NCBI GenBank assembly: GCA_021604725.1
Contig: BQJN01000015.1
Location: forward strand, 1 to 56,384
Length of the DNA: 56,384 nucleotides
DNA from: Lysobacteraceae bacterium
Lineage (GTDB): Bacteria > Pseudomonadota > Gammaproteobacteria > Xanthomonadales > BQJN01
Reading direction: 5' to 3'
Positions 18,072 to 26,094 of this stretch are shown piece by piece. A program made the position numbers and the translations under genes. The notes beneath the pieces were generated by a model. That model was not told the origin of the DNA, did not search any database, and worked only from the letters and a program-made list of their open reading frames with translations. Each line of letters starts with the position of its first letter. The first letter of the stretch is position 1.

Positions 18072-20168
18072 ATGTTGTATCCATTGATTCCCGCCATTGT
18101 GTTGTCTTTGTCTATTGCCGAATCTGGCCCTCTGTCCGACCCCCACCTCTGGCTGGAACAAATCGATGACGCCGCTGCTCTGGACTGGGTACGCTCTCAA
18201 AATGATGCCAGCGCCACTCGCTTGAAACAGTTTGCAGATTTTGACCAGCTTTATCAGCAGGCACTTGCGGCCCTCAATGCCCCTTCGCGCATCCCATCCA
18301 TTACGCGCCATGGCGACATGCTCTACAACCTTTGGCAGGATGCCGATCACCCACGTGGGGTTTATCGACGTACCACACCAGCATCATTCGCAACCGACGC
18401 GCCGGAGTGGCAAGTTGTTCTGGATCTTGACGCCCTCTCGGCGTCGACTGAACAGGGGTATTCGTTTGCCGGCATGACCTGCCTGCCCCCTGCCCACAAA
18501 AAATGTCTGGTCCATCTATCGCCCGGCGGTAGCGATGCGGTTGAAGTTCGAGAATTTGACGCCGATAAACTGAGCTTCATACAAGACGGATTCAACCTTC
18601 CGGCAGCCAAACAGCAAGTGACCTGGATCGATGACAATGCCATCTATGTCGCCAGTGACTTTGGTATTGGCGCTGTCACCGAATCAGGGTATCCGAGGAT
18701 CATCAAACAATGGCGGCGTGACACCCCAATCGATCAGGCTGGCGTAGTCTACGAAGGGGACAGCTCATCAGTGTCCGTTGGTATCAGTCGCTTTCGCGAT
18801 GCGGCGGGTGATCTTGACTTGCTCACCGAGGCAGAGTCTTTCTGGGAATCGGTTCGCTATCAACTGGTCGACGGCCAAATTCACCCTCTGGACCTGCCTC
18901 GTACCGCGACGGTTCACGGCGTCTGGAACCGCCGCCTGCTTGTCTCGCTCAAATCGCCGTGGCAACGCAACGCGAACCACTACCCAAGCGGTGCCGTATT
19001 GCTGGCAGACCCCCTCGCCCTTCGCTCAGAGCAAGGTCAAATCGATCTGTTGCTGGACCCTGGCCGCGAGTTCGTTGTTACCCAGATTGCGACCACCGAC
19101 GCGGCTATCCTTGTCGCCGGCCTCGACAATGTTGTCGGCCGCCTGTATCGATTCACGCACGAAGACGGTAACTGGAGTCGAAACACCATCGATTTTCCCG
19201 ACAACGGCATCGTAGAGTTGTCAGCGGTCAACGACAAGAACGGTGATTTTTACGCGCAATTCGAATCTTTTCTCGATGCTCCCGCGCTTTACCACGTGGC
19301 TGGACCTGGGTGGCAGCCAGTACGCGTAAAACAACAGAAGCCGGCATTCGACAATAGTCAACTGGTCTCGGAACAGCTTTGGACCGCCTCAGCCGACGGT
19401 ACCCGAGTGCCCTACTTTGTCGTTCGCAATAAAAACATGAAGTACGACGGCAGCAACCCAACCCACATTTTTTCCTATGGTGGGTTTCGCGTCTCGCTGA
19501 CTCCGTCTTACTCTGGTTCCTACGAGGCCATGCAAGGCGCCTATGGCAAGTTGTGGCTGGAACGAGGCGGTGTTTTCGTACTGGCCAACATTCGTGGTGG
19601 TGGCGAATTTGGACCTCAATGGCACAGCGCTGCACTGCTTGAAAACAGAAACAAGGCCTTTGAGGACTTTGAGGCGGTCGCCGAGGATCTAATCGCCAGA
19701 AAAATAACCTCGCCCAGCCATCTGGGCATAGAAGGTCGTTCCAACGGTGGACTGTTGGTCGCCGCTACGATGGTACGCCGTCCAGATCTCTACGGAGCTG
19801 TGATTTGTGGCGTGCCGCTAACTGACATGCGGCGCTACAACAAACTGTTGGCTGGGGCCAGCTGGATGGCCGAATATGGCGACCCCGACGACCCTGAGCA
19901 GTGGGCCTTCATCAGCACCTACTCGCCTTACCAAAACTTCGATTCAGAAGTCACTTACCCCCCTATCCTGTTTTACACCTCCACCCGTGACGACCGGGTT
20001 CACCCCGGACATGCTCGCAAGATGGCGGCCAAAATGCTCGAGCACAACAACATCGTCAACTACTACGAGAACCTGGAGGGTGGGCATGGTGGCTCCAGCA
20101 CCAATGAACAAACCGCCTGGCGACTGGCTCTGACCTACGCCCACCTGTGGCAGCACTTGAGCAAATGA
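18072..20168 (+). CDS. Exported prolyl oligopeptidase family serine peptidase (S9A)
   Basis: 698 aa, probably periplasmic. A short signal-like segment (MLYPLIPAIVLSLSIAES) precedes DPHLWLEQIDDAAALDWV, the usual first helix of the family. A seven-bladed propeller (about 60-400) follows, then the alpha/beta hydrolase domain. The catalytic triad is Ser557 in GRSNGGLL, Asp640 or 641 in TRDDRVHP and His672 in EGGHGG. The family cleaves short peptides after proline; the substrate here is unknown. A GTG at 18024 would add 16 residues and disturb the signal peptide. The 210-base divergent region upstream contains the dyad TTGAC/GTCAA (17956-17970). Confidence 0.92.
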   Translation: MLYPLIPAIVLSLSIAESGPLSDPHLWLEQIDDAAALDWVRSQNDASATRLKQFADFDQLYQQALAALNAPSRIPSITRHGDMLYNLWQDADHPRGVYRRTTPASFATDAPEWQVVLDLDALSASTEQGYSFAGMTCLPPAHKKCLVHLSPGGSDAVEVREFDADKLSFIQDGFNLPAAKQQVTWIDDNAIYVASDFGIGAVTESGYPRIIKQWRRDTPIDQAGVVYEGDSSSVSVGISRFRDAAGDLDLLTEAESFWESVRYQLVDGQIHPLDLPRTATVHGVWNRRLLVSLKSPWQRNANHYPSGAVLLADPLALRSEQGQIDLLLDPGREFVVTQIATTDAAILVAGLDNVVGRLYRFTHEDGNWSRNTIDFPDNGIVELSAVNDKNGDFYAQFESFLDAPALYHVAGPGWQPVRVKQQKPAFDNSQLVSEQLWTASADGTRVPYFVVRNKNMKYDGSNPTHIFSYGGFRVSLTPSYSGSYEAMQGAYGKLWLERGGVFVLANIRGGGEFGPQWHSAALLENRNKAFEDFEAVAEDLIARKITSPSHLGIEGRSNGGLLVAATMVRRPDLYGAVICGVPLTDMRRYNKLLAGASWMAEYGDPDDPEQWAFISTYSPYQNFDSEVTYPPILFYTSTRDDRVHPGHARKMAAKMLEHNNIVNYYENLEGGHGGSSTNEQTAWRLALTYAHLWQHLSK

Positions 20169-20239
20169 ATTACGGGTGATTTCAGCAACCTGGCATGCTC
20201 GCTCATTGCGGCGCGAGAGGTGGCAATCGTCGCCTGCAC

Positions 20240-20268
20240 TTGACGGGACATCTCAAATATGCGATTTT
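20240..20268 (+). promoter_or_regulatory. Candidate promoter for the lipoprotein gene
   Basis: TTGACG (20240-20245) and GATTTT (20263-20268) are 17 bases apart and lie 43 bases before the lipoprotein ATG. The -35 element is good and the -10 is poor, so this is a weak call. The 142-base gap after the S9 peptidase shows no other recognisable site apart from the ribosome-binding site GGAGGA at 20301-20306. Confidence 0.3.
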
Positions 20269-20310
20269 CTCATCTACGTACACCTTCGTACGAAATCAAT
20301 GGAGGAATGT

Positions 20311-20661
20311 ATGCGAAAGCTGTTAACCCTCGCCGTACTGGCCGCATTGGGCGGCTGTGCCAGTAACGGCCCGATCGATCCAAACCGCGGACAACTGATC
20401 GCGACGCCCGGTGTGCAAGCCATTTTCGATGATGAAGAGGTAGATATCGCAGAGGCGACCGACCGAGTGCGCTGTGAGCGCATCATGCGCGTCGGGACCC
20501 ATCTGATTGAGCGCTATTGTTACACCGTTCCAGAACAGGACGAAGAAGAGCGACGCATTGACCGCATCACGTTCAAGGCCATCGACCAAATCGCTCGACC
20601 GAAGATGTCTGAGCCATTAACAGGGCGTCCACGGGGCGCATTCAGTTCCCCGCCGGATTAA
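20311..20661 (+). CDS. Small lipoprotein of unknown function
   Basis: 116 aa. The N-terminus MRKLLTLAVLAALGGC is a clear lipoprotein signal with lipobox L13-G-G-C16, so the mature protein begins at Cys16. Residue 17 is Ala, which would favour sorting to the outer membrane. The mature part is acidic and charged (DDEEVDIAEATDRVRCERIM, EQDEEERRIDRI) with three further cysteines in or near the middle. I do not recognise a family. The start is fixed by GGAGGA four to five bases upstream; an extended frame from 20176 has no ribosome site and would bury the lipobox. A stem-loop follows. Confidence 0.8.
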   Translation: MRKLLTLAVLAALGGCASNGPIDPNRGQLIATPGVQAIFDDEEVDIAEATDRVRCERIMRVGTHLIERYCYTVPEQDEEERRIDRITFKAIDQIARPKMSEPLTGRPRGAFSSPPD

Positions 20662-20696
20662 AGGCCAGCTGCCGCTGGCATGATGCCATCACAACC

Positions 20697-20720
20697 GCCA
20701 GCACCTTACCGGGTGCTGGC
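20697..20720 (+). terminator. Stem-loop after the lipoprotein gene
   Basis: GCCAGCACC (20697-20705) pairs perfectly with GGTGCTGGC (20712-20720) over a six-base loop. A smaller hairpin GCCAGC/GCTGGC sits just before it at 20664-20679. There is no clear T-run, so termination is inferred only from position 36 bases after the stop and the strength of the stem. Confidence 0.45.
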
Positions 20721-20865
20721 GTCATCCTGGCCGACTTCAGCCTATTGTTGGGACTTACCCCATACCTCTGGTGGAACCAGGCCCAAGCACCGCCCAACTA
20801 ATGGTTAGACTTGGCCTCAGCGTCCCTTGTACACTACGCCCTTGTCTAACGGTCGAGTCTCATTG

Positions 20866-21369
20866 ATGACCCGCTTTCTCATTGTCTTCATGCTACTCCT
20901 GCTGAGCTTGTTCACTATCGAGAACATGAACATCGTGCAGGAAAAAGCCATTGACCCGTTCACCACAGCACTGGCGACCACCAGCGTCTTTATCATCGAA
21001 GCGTTTGATGACAATGTGGTGTCGCGTGGCCGTGTCCTGCGCAGCACCGAGAACGGTTTTGCGGTGGAGATTCAAGCCGGCTGCAATGGAGTCGAAGCGG
21101 TGATCATTCTGGTCGCAGCCTTGTTCGCCTTCCCCGCCCCCTTCCGCTACAAGCTGGTTGGGCTGGCGATCGGTATCTTCGCCATTCAGGCGCTGAATTT
21201 GGTTCGCATCATCTCGCTGTTCTACCTCGGCCAGTGGAACATGACCGCATTTGAGTGGTTCCACCTCTACCTCTGGCAAGCATTGATTATTCTCGATGCG
21301 CTGGTAGTTTGGCTGATCTGGCTGCGACGTATCCCACGTACCGAGTCACAGCCCGCACTCACTGCCTAG
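20866..21369 (+). CDS. xrtH: Exosortase, XrtH type (IPTLxxWG-CTERM class)
   Basis: 167 aa multi-pass membrane protein of the exosortase/archaeosortase family, which processes proteins carrying C-terminal sorting signals in the inner membrane. The catalytic residues are all visible: Cys73 in AGCNGVEAV, Arg114 in LNLVRIISLF and His133 in FEWFHLYLW. The small size and the sequence around the Cys fit the XrtH subgroup, which is paired with IPTLxxWG-CTERM proteins. No protein in the window has such a C-terminus, so its substrates are elsewhere. ATG 20866 is preferred to an upstream start at 20827. Gene aroK follows after 18 bases. Confidence 0.85.
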   Translation: MTRFLIVFMLLLLSLFTIENMNIVQEKAIDPFTTALATTSVFIIEAFDDNVVSRGRVLRSTENGFAVEIQAGCNGVEAVIILVAALFAFPAPFRYKLVGLAIGIFAIQALNLVRIISLFYLGQWNMTAFEWFHLYLWQALIILDALVVWLIWLRRIPRTESQPALTA

Positions 21370-21387
21370 TCACTGGTTTCTCCACGC

Positions 21388-21927
21388 ATGAACGTGGTCT
21401 ATCTAGTTGGGCCCACTGGGGCTGGGAAAACGGCCGTTGGCCGCAGAGCCGCGGCGATGCTTAATCTGGATTTTGTCGACATTGATGAGCTGGTTCAACA
21501 GCGCAGTGGCGTCGACATTCCCTGGATATTCGACGTCGAGGGCGAGCCTGGCTTTCGACGCCGGGAAAGCGAAACCCTTGCAGAGCTGTCGACCGGCTCC
21601 AACACATTGGTGGCGACCGGGGCCGGCATCATTCTCGGCCCGTCCAATCGTGTGCTAATGCGAGACACCGGGCTTGTGGTCTACCTCAAAACAACAGTAA
21701 GACGACAACTGTCCAGGTTGAAAAATGACAAGCGCCGCCCATTGCTGATGGCACCCGATCGTCGCCAACGACTGGAAGCAATGGCCAACATAAGAAACCC
21801 TCTTTACGAGGCCCTGGCCGACCTCACTATTGTTTCAGATGACGATAGCCTGCCAGCAATGGCGCGCCGCGTGGCCAGCGCCATCAAAGACCACACCAAA
21901 CCCCCTGAGCAAAACGGCAATGATTGA
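21388..21927 (+). CDS. aroK: Shikimate kinase
   Basis: 179 aa cytoplasmic enzyme that phosphorylates shikimate with ATP in aromatic amino acid synthesis. The Walker A loop GPTGAGKT is at residues 8-15. VDIDELVQQRSGVDIPWIF is the shikimate-binding segment with the conserved Asp. EPGFRRRESETLAEL and VATGAGIIL (the Walker B-like GGG loop, here GAG) follow, then the lid NDKRRPLL. It overlaps aroB by 8 bases. The order aroK-aroB-SPOR gene matches aroK-aroB-damX of enterobacteria. Confidence 0.94.
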   Translation: MNVVYLVGPTGAGKTAVGRRAAAMLNLDFVDIDELVQQRSGVDIPWIFDVEGEPGFRRRESETLAELSTGSNTLVATGAGIILGPSNRVLMRDTGLVVYLKTTVRRQLSRLKNDKRRPLLMAPDRRQRLEAMANIRNPLYEALADLTIVSDDDSLPAMARRVASAIKDHTKPPEQNGND

Positions 21928-23005
21928 GACGATCGACGTCAATACAGCAAGTAGCCCATACCGCATCGGCATCGGTCGAGGCTTGCTTGCAAACAAGGAA
22001 CACTGGTCTGAGTTGCTCAATGGCCAGCTTATCGTGATCAGCAATGACCGCGTAGCCCCCCTCTATCTGGATGCGCTGCGCAGCGCTTTACCCTGCCAGC
22101 CGTTGCTCGAAATCATCGTCCCTGATGGCGAGCAGGAAAAAAATGTCGACAACTGGATGGCCATTCAGAACCAATTGGCCGGCGTCCCGGTGTCACGCGA
22201 CGCGACCTTGATAGCGCTCGGTGGAGGCGTCATTGGGGACCTGACCGGATTCGTTGCGGCAACCTACATGCGCGGCATCCGCTTTGTTCAGGTCCCAACC
22301 ACTTTACTGGCCCAGGTGGACGCCTCAGTTGGTGGCAAAACCGCGATAAACCTGACGGCTGGCAAGAATCTGGTCGGTGCCTTTCATCAACCCGGCGCGG
22401 TGATCGTCGACCCGAACACACTGTCGACTTTGCCACCACGCGAGACCGCAGCCGGTTGGGCCGAAGTCATCAAAGTGGCATTGATCAGAGACCCTGAACT
22501 GCTAGAGCTATTTGAAAACGGTAGCGATGGGCTTCAGGACACCGGTTCACAGCAAGTGCAAACCCTGATCACACGCGCCATTTACAACAAGGTAGAGGTT
22601 GTGGTCGCGGACGAAAAAGAAGCTGGTGAGCGGGCGCTGCTCAATCTGGGGCACACCTTTGGTCACGCCATCGAGACACTGACCGACTACCGAAAATACT
22701 TGCATGGCGAAGCCGTGGCCATTGGCTTGGTCGCTGCGGCTCACCTGTCGTCACGACTGGGACTGGTCGATCCCGACCTGGTGCAACGTATCAAGTCTAT
22801 CTTGAGCGACCTAAGCCTGCCGACATCCATGCCAGCGTTGCCAGTCAATGACCTGCTCGATTGCATGGGTGCCGATAAAAAGGTGCTGGAAGGCAGACTG
22901 CGCTTGGTGTTGCTAAACGGGCTTGGGCAGGCTTGTATTCGAAATGACATCCCTACTCAGTTGCTGGTCGAAACGCTGGAGTATTGCGGCGCCTCCAATG
23001 ATTGA
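21920..23005 (+). CDS. aroB: 3-dehydroquinate synthase
   Basis: 361 aa NAD-dependent metalloenzyme that converts DAHP to 3-dehydroquinate. Motifs in order: PDGEQEKNVDNW (nucleotide site), ALGGGVIGDLTGFVAATYMRG (substrate and NAD contacts), QVPTTLLAQVDASVGGKTAI, and the zinc ligands in NLGHTFGHAIETLTDY with KYLHGEAVAIG. ATG 21920 lies inside the end of aroK; an upstream frame from 21830 is entirely within aroK and is rejected. The spacing suggests translational coupling. A GC-rich stem-loop follows the stop. Confidence 0.96.
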   Translation: MIETIDVNTASSPYRIGIGRGLLANKEHWSELLNGQLIVISNDRVAPLYLDALRSALPCQPLLEIIVPDGEQEKNVDNWMAIQNQLAGVPVSRDATLIALGGGVIGDLTGFVAATYMRGIRFVQVPTTLLAQVDASVGGKTAINLTAGKNLVGAFHQPGAVIVDPNTLSTLPPRETAAGWAEVIKVALIRDPELLELFENGSDGLQDTGSQQVQTLITRAIYNKVEVVVADEKEAGERALLNLGHTFGHAIETLTDYRKYLHGEAVAIGLVAAAHLSSRLGLVDPDLVQRIKSILSDLSLPTSMPALPVNDLLDCMGADKKVLEGRLRLVLLNGLGQACIRNDIPTQLLVETLEYCGASND

Positions 23006-23008
23006 GAA

Positions 23009-23035
23009 GCCCGGTACCTGCCCGGGCCAGCGATT
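23009..23035 (+). terminator. Candidate terminator after aroB
   Basis: GCCCGG (23009-23014) pairs with CCGGGC (23022-23027), starting four bases after the aroB stop. TTTT follows at 23033-23036 after a five-base spacer. The stem is short but all GC. It would separate xrtH-aroKB from the WGR operon, which has its own -10 box. Confidence 0.45.
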
Positions 23036-23114
23036 TTCACGCTGATCAATTCAAATATTGCTCTGCTTGACCAGACTAGCAACAGAAGGAAAGCGAGCCG
23101 TCGGCTTGATGCGC

Positions 23115-23146
23115 TACAATCAGGTTTTTCGATAATCAGAAAAACC
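23115..23146 (+). promoter_or_regulatory. -10 box and inverted repeat before the WGR gene
   Basis: TACAAT (23115-23120) looks like a -10 box. The initiation point would fall in a perfect dyad GGTTTTTC (23123-23130) / GAAAAACC (23139-23146) separated by eight bases. Because the dyad covers the expected start of transcription, it could be a repressor site or a leader hairpin. No convincing -35 hexamer is present. Confidence 0.45.
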
Positions 23147-23172
23147 GTTGCCGATAACGCGTCCGACAACTG

Positions 23173-23421
23173 ATGCGCATTTTCATGCAGACCACACCCG
23201 AACCAGGCAAAGCGCCGCGGTTTTACCAATTGATCCTCCACCAGGATCTGCTGGGCGGTTGGAGTCTGATTCGTCAATGGGGCCAAACCGGGTCGAGAGC
23301 CACCGCTCGCCGCGAACACTATGCCGACCTGACACAAGCGCAAGAGGCCTTGCAGCACCATCGGGCTATACAGGTCAACAAGGGCTTTCGAGTGATGTTC
23401 GTACAGGGCTCAGAACACTGA
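23173..23421 (+). CDS. Stand-alone WGR domain protein
   Basis: 82 aa. The WGR fold takes up nearly the whole protein: RFYQLILHQDLLGGWSLIRQ (about residues 16-35), then WGQTGSRATA in place of the core WGR-G motif (Gln replaces Arg), and a helix ending in NKGFRVMFV. WGR domains bind nucleic acid in PARP-type and MolR-type proteins; the role of single-domain copies is not established. It sits between aroB and the DamX-like gene. It starts a four-gene coupled run: the stop TGA overlaps the CTG start of the next gene. Confidence 0.85.
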   Translation: MRIFMQTTPEPGKAPRFYQLILHQDLLGGWSLIRQWGQTGSRATARREHYADLTQAQEALQHHRAIQVNKGFRVMFVQGSEH

Positions 23422-24560
23422 AAATCATTGCTACAACGCTACTATCGATCACAGCCATGACCATGTGGACGGTGTCGGCACAGAACGAATTTGTCGAGCC
23501 GGATGAATACATATGCCTGGCCGATGAAGACGGCGGCTGGACTTGCGCGCTCGGTAAAGAACCACAAGCGGAGCCGCTGACACCACAGCCCCCTCAAGAA
23601 CCTCAGCGCTGGGTCCAGCCAGAACCGCATGAACGGTCGTTCCCCGGTGGCTCTGATGTTCGACCGTTGCCGCTGCCGGTTCCGTCCGAACCGGTGCAAT
23701 TGGCCGAACCTGAAGTTGCGAGCGGCAGCGATGATCAATACGCTACTCAGGAAGATACAAGCGCCAGCACCACAGCGGCGACTTCTAGTGAAGCAAGTCC
23801 GGAAAGAGATATGACCACCGAGCCAGTCGCTGAGCCAGTCGCTGAGCCAGTCGCTGAGCCGCCCGTACAAGCGGTCGTCAACACCCGCGCACCAAGTCCA
23901 CCGAGCGACAATCAAACTTCTCCTTACTGGACCATCCAAATTGCAGCGCTCCTGGATCCTGACGGCGTCAACACAATTGCCAGCGAGGTCGGAATTTCGG
24001 GAGATGAGCTTGAAGTTCGTACCGAACAACGCCTTGGCGAGACATGGACCGTCATTTTGCTTGGGCAGTTCGCTTCGGCAAGCGAAGCCACCCTGGCAGC
24101 TCGCCAGCGTGGGCTGGAACAGCGCGGCTGGGTTCGTCGCGTCCAAGCACAAACGACCGCATCTCCCATGGCAACATCATCTCGATCTTCGGAGCGTACG
24201 ACGCGACGGCCGGAAGCCGAACCGGAGCCAGCGTCAGACGCGGCCTCAAGGGCGACCAGTCTCGCAGCCGCTGTCATTCAACCCCTGTCCGGGTTGCCAC
24301 CCACACACTACACCGTGCAGTTGGCTAGCGTCGACACCGATGCCGGCTTTGCTGAGCTGATTGAACAATCCGGCCTAAGCGATCAGCCACACTGGACTCA
24401 CATTACACGCCGCAACGGTCAACCCTGGCATCTGTTGTTGTGGGGTCAGTTTGCTACCTTGTCCGAAGCCAGCGTCGCGATTCAATCATTGCCAACAAAT
24501 GTTCGAGCCGCCGGTCCTTGGCCAAGGCGAATTGGCGACGTGCTGAATGAACCGAGATAA
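23418..24560 (+). CDS. DamX-like exported protein with two SPOR domains
   Basis: 380 aa if started at CTG 23418, which overlaps the WGR stop and gives a good signal peptide (MKIIATTLLSITAMTMWTVS, cut before QNEF). No ATG, GTG or TTG in this frame does so; ATG 23457 would lose most of it. A Pro/Glu-rich linker (about 45-165) contains EPVA three times. Two SPOR repeats follow, SPYWTIQIAAL... (about 172-245) and THYTVQLASVD... (about 300-375), each ending with a WGQF or LGQF strand. SPOR domains bind denuded peptidoglycan at the septum. The C-terminal end resembles E. coli DamX, and the gene sits in the damX position, but the N-terminal ATPase-like part of DamX is missing. Confidence 0.85.
   Translation: MKIIATTLLSITAMTMWTVSAQNEFVEPDEYICLADEDGGWTCALGKEPQAEPLTPQPPQEPQRWVQPEPHERSFPGGSDVRPLPLPVPSEPVQLAEPEVASGSDDQYATQEDTSASTTAATSSEASPERDMTTEPVAEPVAEPVAEPPVQAVVNTRAPSPPSDNQTSPYWTIQIAALLDPDGVNTIASEVGISGDELEVRTEQRLGETWTVILLGQFASASEATLAARQRGLEQRGWVRRVQAQTTASPMATSSRSSERTTRRPEAEPEPASDAASRATSLAAAVIQPLSGLPPTHYTVQLASVDTDAGFAELIEQSGLSDQPHWTHITRRNGQPWHLLLWGQFATLSEASVAIQSLPTNVRAAGPWPRRIGDVLNEPR
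23820..23855 (+). repeat. Three 12-base tandem repeats coding EPVA
   Basis: GAGCCAGTCGCT is present three times without a mismatch, in frame in the linker of the SPOR protein, and is followed by a partial fourth GAGCC. Identical DNA copies suggest recent slippage expansion; the repeat number may vary between strains. Confidence 0.9.
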
Positions 24561-25560
24561 CCGCTCAAGCGGAACGGTGGCGATTCGGTTGGGGGCTCTG
24601 GGGGACATGATCATGTTTCTGCCTGTGCTCCACGCCATGCACCAACGTTTTCAATGCAAGATCGATGTGGTGACGGCAGGCCCATGGTCACCTTTTGTGT
24701 TGTCCCACTCCCCTTACGTTGGCCGTGTCGAAGCACTGGACACCACCAAACGTTGGGCCGGGCTATTATCGAGGCGTCAGCGCCAGGTGGTCGCCTGGCT
24801 TAAGGCCGACCCACCTAAGCGCACCTATCTATTTGAACAGTCGCGCAAAGCAGACCACTTGCTTCAGCGCGCTGGCATCGATCGACATTATGTTGTCCAT
24901 GCAGCCGACCGACCAAGCCAGCCGAATGAGCACCAAACCGATTATCATCGCCGGCTGCTGGGTGCCGAACACGACCACACCGTGCCACAACTCGACCACA
25001 GACGTCTGGATATCGATGAGGCCAGACAGTGGCTGCGAACAATTGGCGCGACAGGTTCGAAGCTGGTACTGCTGCAACCGGGCAACAAGCGTACGATGCG
25101 ACCGGGCCGACTTGATCGTGCCAGTAATCACAAGCATTGGCCGACTGAACGATGGTCCAGCCTGGCAGCCGCTGTCGCCGACAGTGATCCTCAGATTAAA
25201 GTATTGATTTGTGGCGTTCCGGCCGAGCAAGCACTAGCCCAGGACATTGCTCAACGCTCTTGTTCCGACCGTGTGCTGGCCGTTGCCGATCAGCTTCCGC
25301 TGCCTCGCTTGTTTGCGCTAAGCACATTGGCCGACGCCATGATTAGCGTCGATACCGGACCTGCCCATGTCGCGGCGGCTGCGGGCTGCCCACTGGTGGT
25401 GATGTTTGGCCAAACCAACCCTGACTGTTTCGCACCTCGGGGAGTGGCACAAGTAGAAATCGTTGATGCTGGCGGTAGTGGATTGACGACACTGCCGGTG
25501 GCGGCGATCATGGCCGCCTTTGAAAACTTAAGCCCGCGAAGAGAAAACAATGAAACTTGA
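24547..25560 (+). CDS. Glycosyltransferase family 9 (heptosyltransferase-like)
   Basis: 337 aa GT-B fold protein. The N-terminus has AIRLGALGDMIMFLPVLHAM, the acceptor-side loop of ADP-heptose:LPS heptosyltransferases. The C-terminal sugar-nucleotide domain has MISVDTGPAHVAAAAGCPLV and VMFGQTNPDCFAPRG, both characteristic of GT9. LLQPGNKRTMRPGR in the middle is a basic variant of the usual GAR loop. It probably adds a heptose or related sugar to LPS core, but donor and acceptor cannot be read from sequence. It overlaps the SPOR gene by 14 bases and the methyltransferase by 11. Confidence 0.88.
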   Translation: MNRDNRSSGTVAIRLGALGDMIMFLPVLHAMHQRFQCKIDVVTAGPWSPFVLSHSPYVGRVEALDTTKRWAGLLSRRQRQVVAWLKADPPKRTYLFEQSRKADHLLQRAGIDRHYVVHAADRPSQPNEHQTDYHRRLLGAEHDHTVPQLDHRRLDIDEARQWLRTIGATGSKLVLLQPGNKRTMRPGRLDRASNHKHWPTERWSSLAAAVADSDPQIKVLICGVPAEQALAQDIAQRSCSDRVLAVADQLPLPRLFALSTLADAMISVDTGPAHVAAAAGCPLVVMFGQTNPDCFAPRGVAQVEIVDAGGSGLTTLPVAAIMAAFENLSPRRENNET

Positions 25561-26059
25561 TATCGGCTGCGGCCCAAAGAAAGCACCGGGGTTTGTGGGA
25601 ATGGATCGCCACGACTACGGAGATACCGACATCATCTGGAATGTCGAGCAGTACCCGTGGCCTTTGGATGACAACAGTTGCGACGAACTACGGTCCTGGC
25701 ATCTGGTCGAGCACCTTAAGGACCTGAAGCCGTTTTTGAACGAGGTGCATCGGGTTGGCAAGAACGGTGCTTTATTTCAGTTCGCCACACCCCATTTCTC
25801 GTCACGCGATTCCTGGAATGACCCCACCCATATCCAGCATTACTCACTGCATTTCACTGACATCTTCACCGATGGCTATTTGAAGGGGCAATGGGGTAAT
25901 TTCGAGTTGGTTGATCGGCGTCTGAGTTTCGGCTCCTTCCTTTACACCTGGCGCTCGCGGCTGATCTTCAAGGTCATCGGTGCCAAGCACTGGGAGAAGT
26001 TTTTCGCCTGGCGCCATCCAGCCAGTGCGATTTATGTCACTTTGAAGGTAGTGAAGTAA
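25550..26059 (+). CDS. SAM-dependent methyltransferase, class I
   Basis: 169 aa. Motif I is at the very N-terminus (LDIGCGPKKAPGFVGMDRHD), so the protein is a minimal Rossmann methyltransferase. The motif II/III region is WPLDDNSCDELRSWHLVEHL, the standard UbiE/type 11 pattern in which LVEHL replaces VLEHV. The C-terminal part is rich in aromatic and basic residues (FLYTWRSRLIFKVIGAKHW). Proteins of this shape are often found beside glycosyltransferases and may modify a glycan or lipid; the substrate is unknown. It overlaps GT9 by 11 bases and ends before a terminator. Confidence 0.85.
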   Translation: MKLDIGCGPKKAPGFVGMDRHDYGDTDIIWNVEQYPWPLDDNSCDELRSWHLVEHLKDLKPFLNEVHRVGKNGALFQFATPHFSSRDSWNDPTHIQHYSLHFTDIFTDGYLKGQWGNFELVDRRLSFGSFLYTWRSRLIFKVIGAKHWEKFFAWRHPASAIYVTLKVVK

Positions 26060-26064
26060 GGCGA

Positions 26065-26094
26065 GCCGGACACGACGTCCGGCCAGCACCTTTT
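26065..26094 (+). terminator. Terminator of the WGR-SPOR-GT9-methyltransferase operon
   Basis: GCCGGAC (26065-26071) pairs perfectly with GTCCGGC (26077-26083) over a five-base loop, six bases after the stop. TTTT (26091-26094) follows seven bases later. It lies in the 33-base gap before the convergent pilU stop. Confidence 0.6.

Noticed and set aside
20176..21400. IPTLxxWG-CTERM substrate near xrtH
   Set aside because: C-termini of neighbouring exported proteins (S9 peptidase, lipoprotein, barrel-like protein, SPOR protein) lack the motif and a terminal membrane helix.
23148..23417. Longer N-terminus for the SPOR protein
   Set aside because: This part is a shifted reading of the WGR gene (Arg/Ser/Pro-rich) and would bury the signal peptide.
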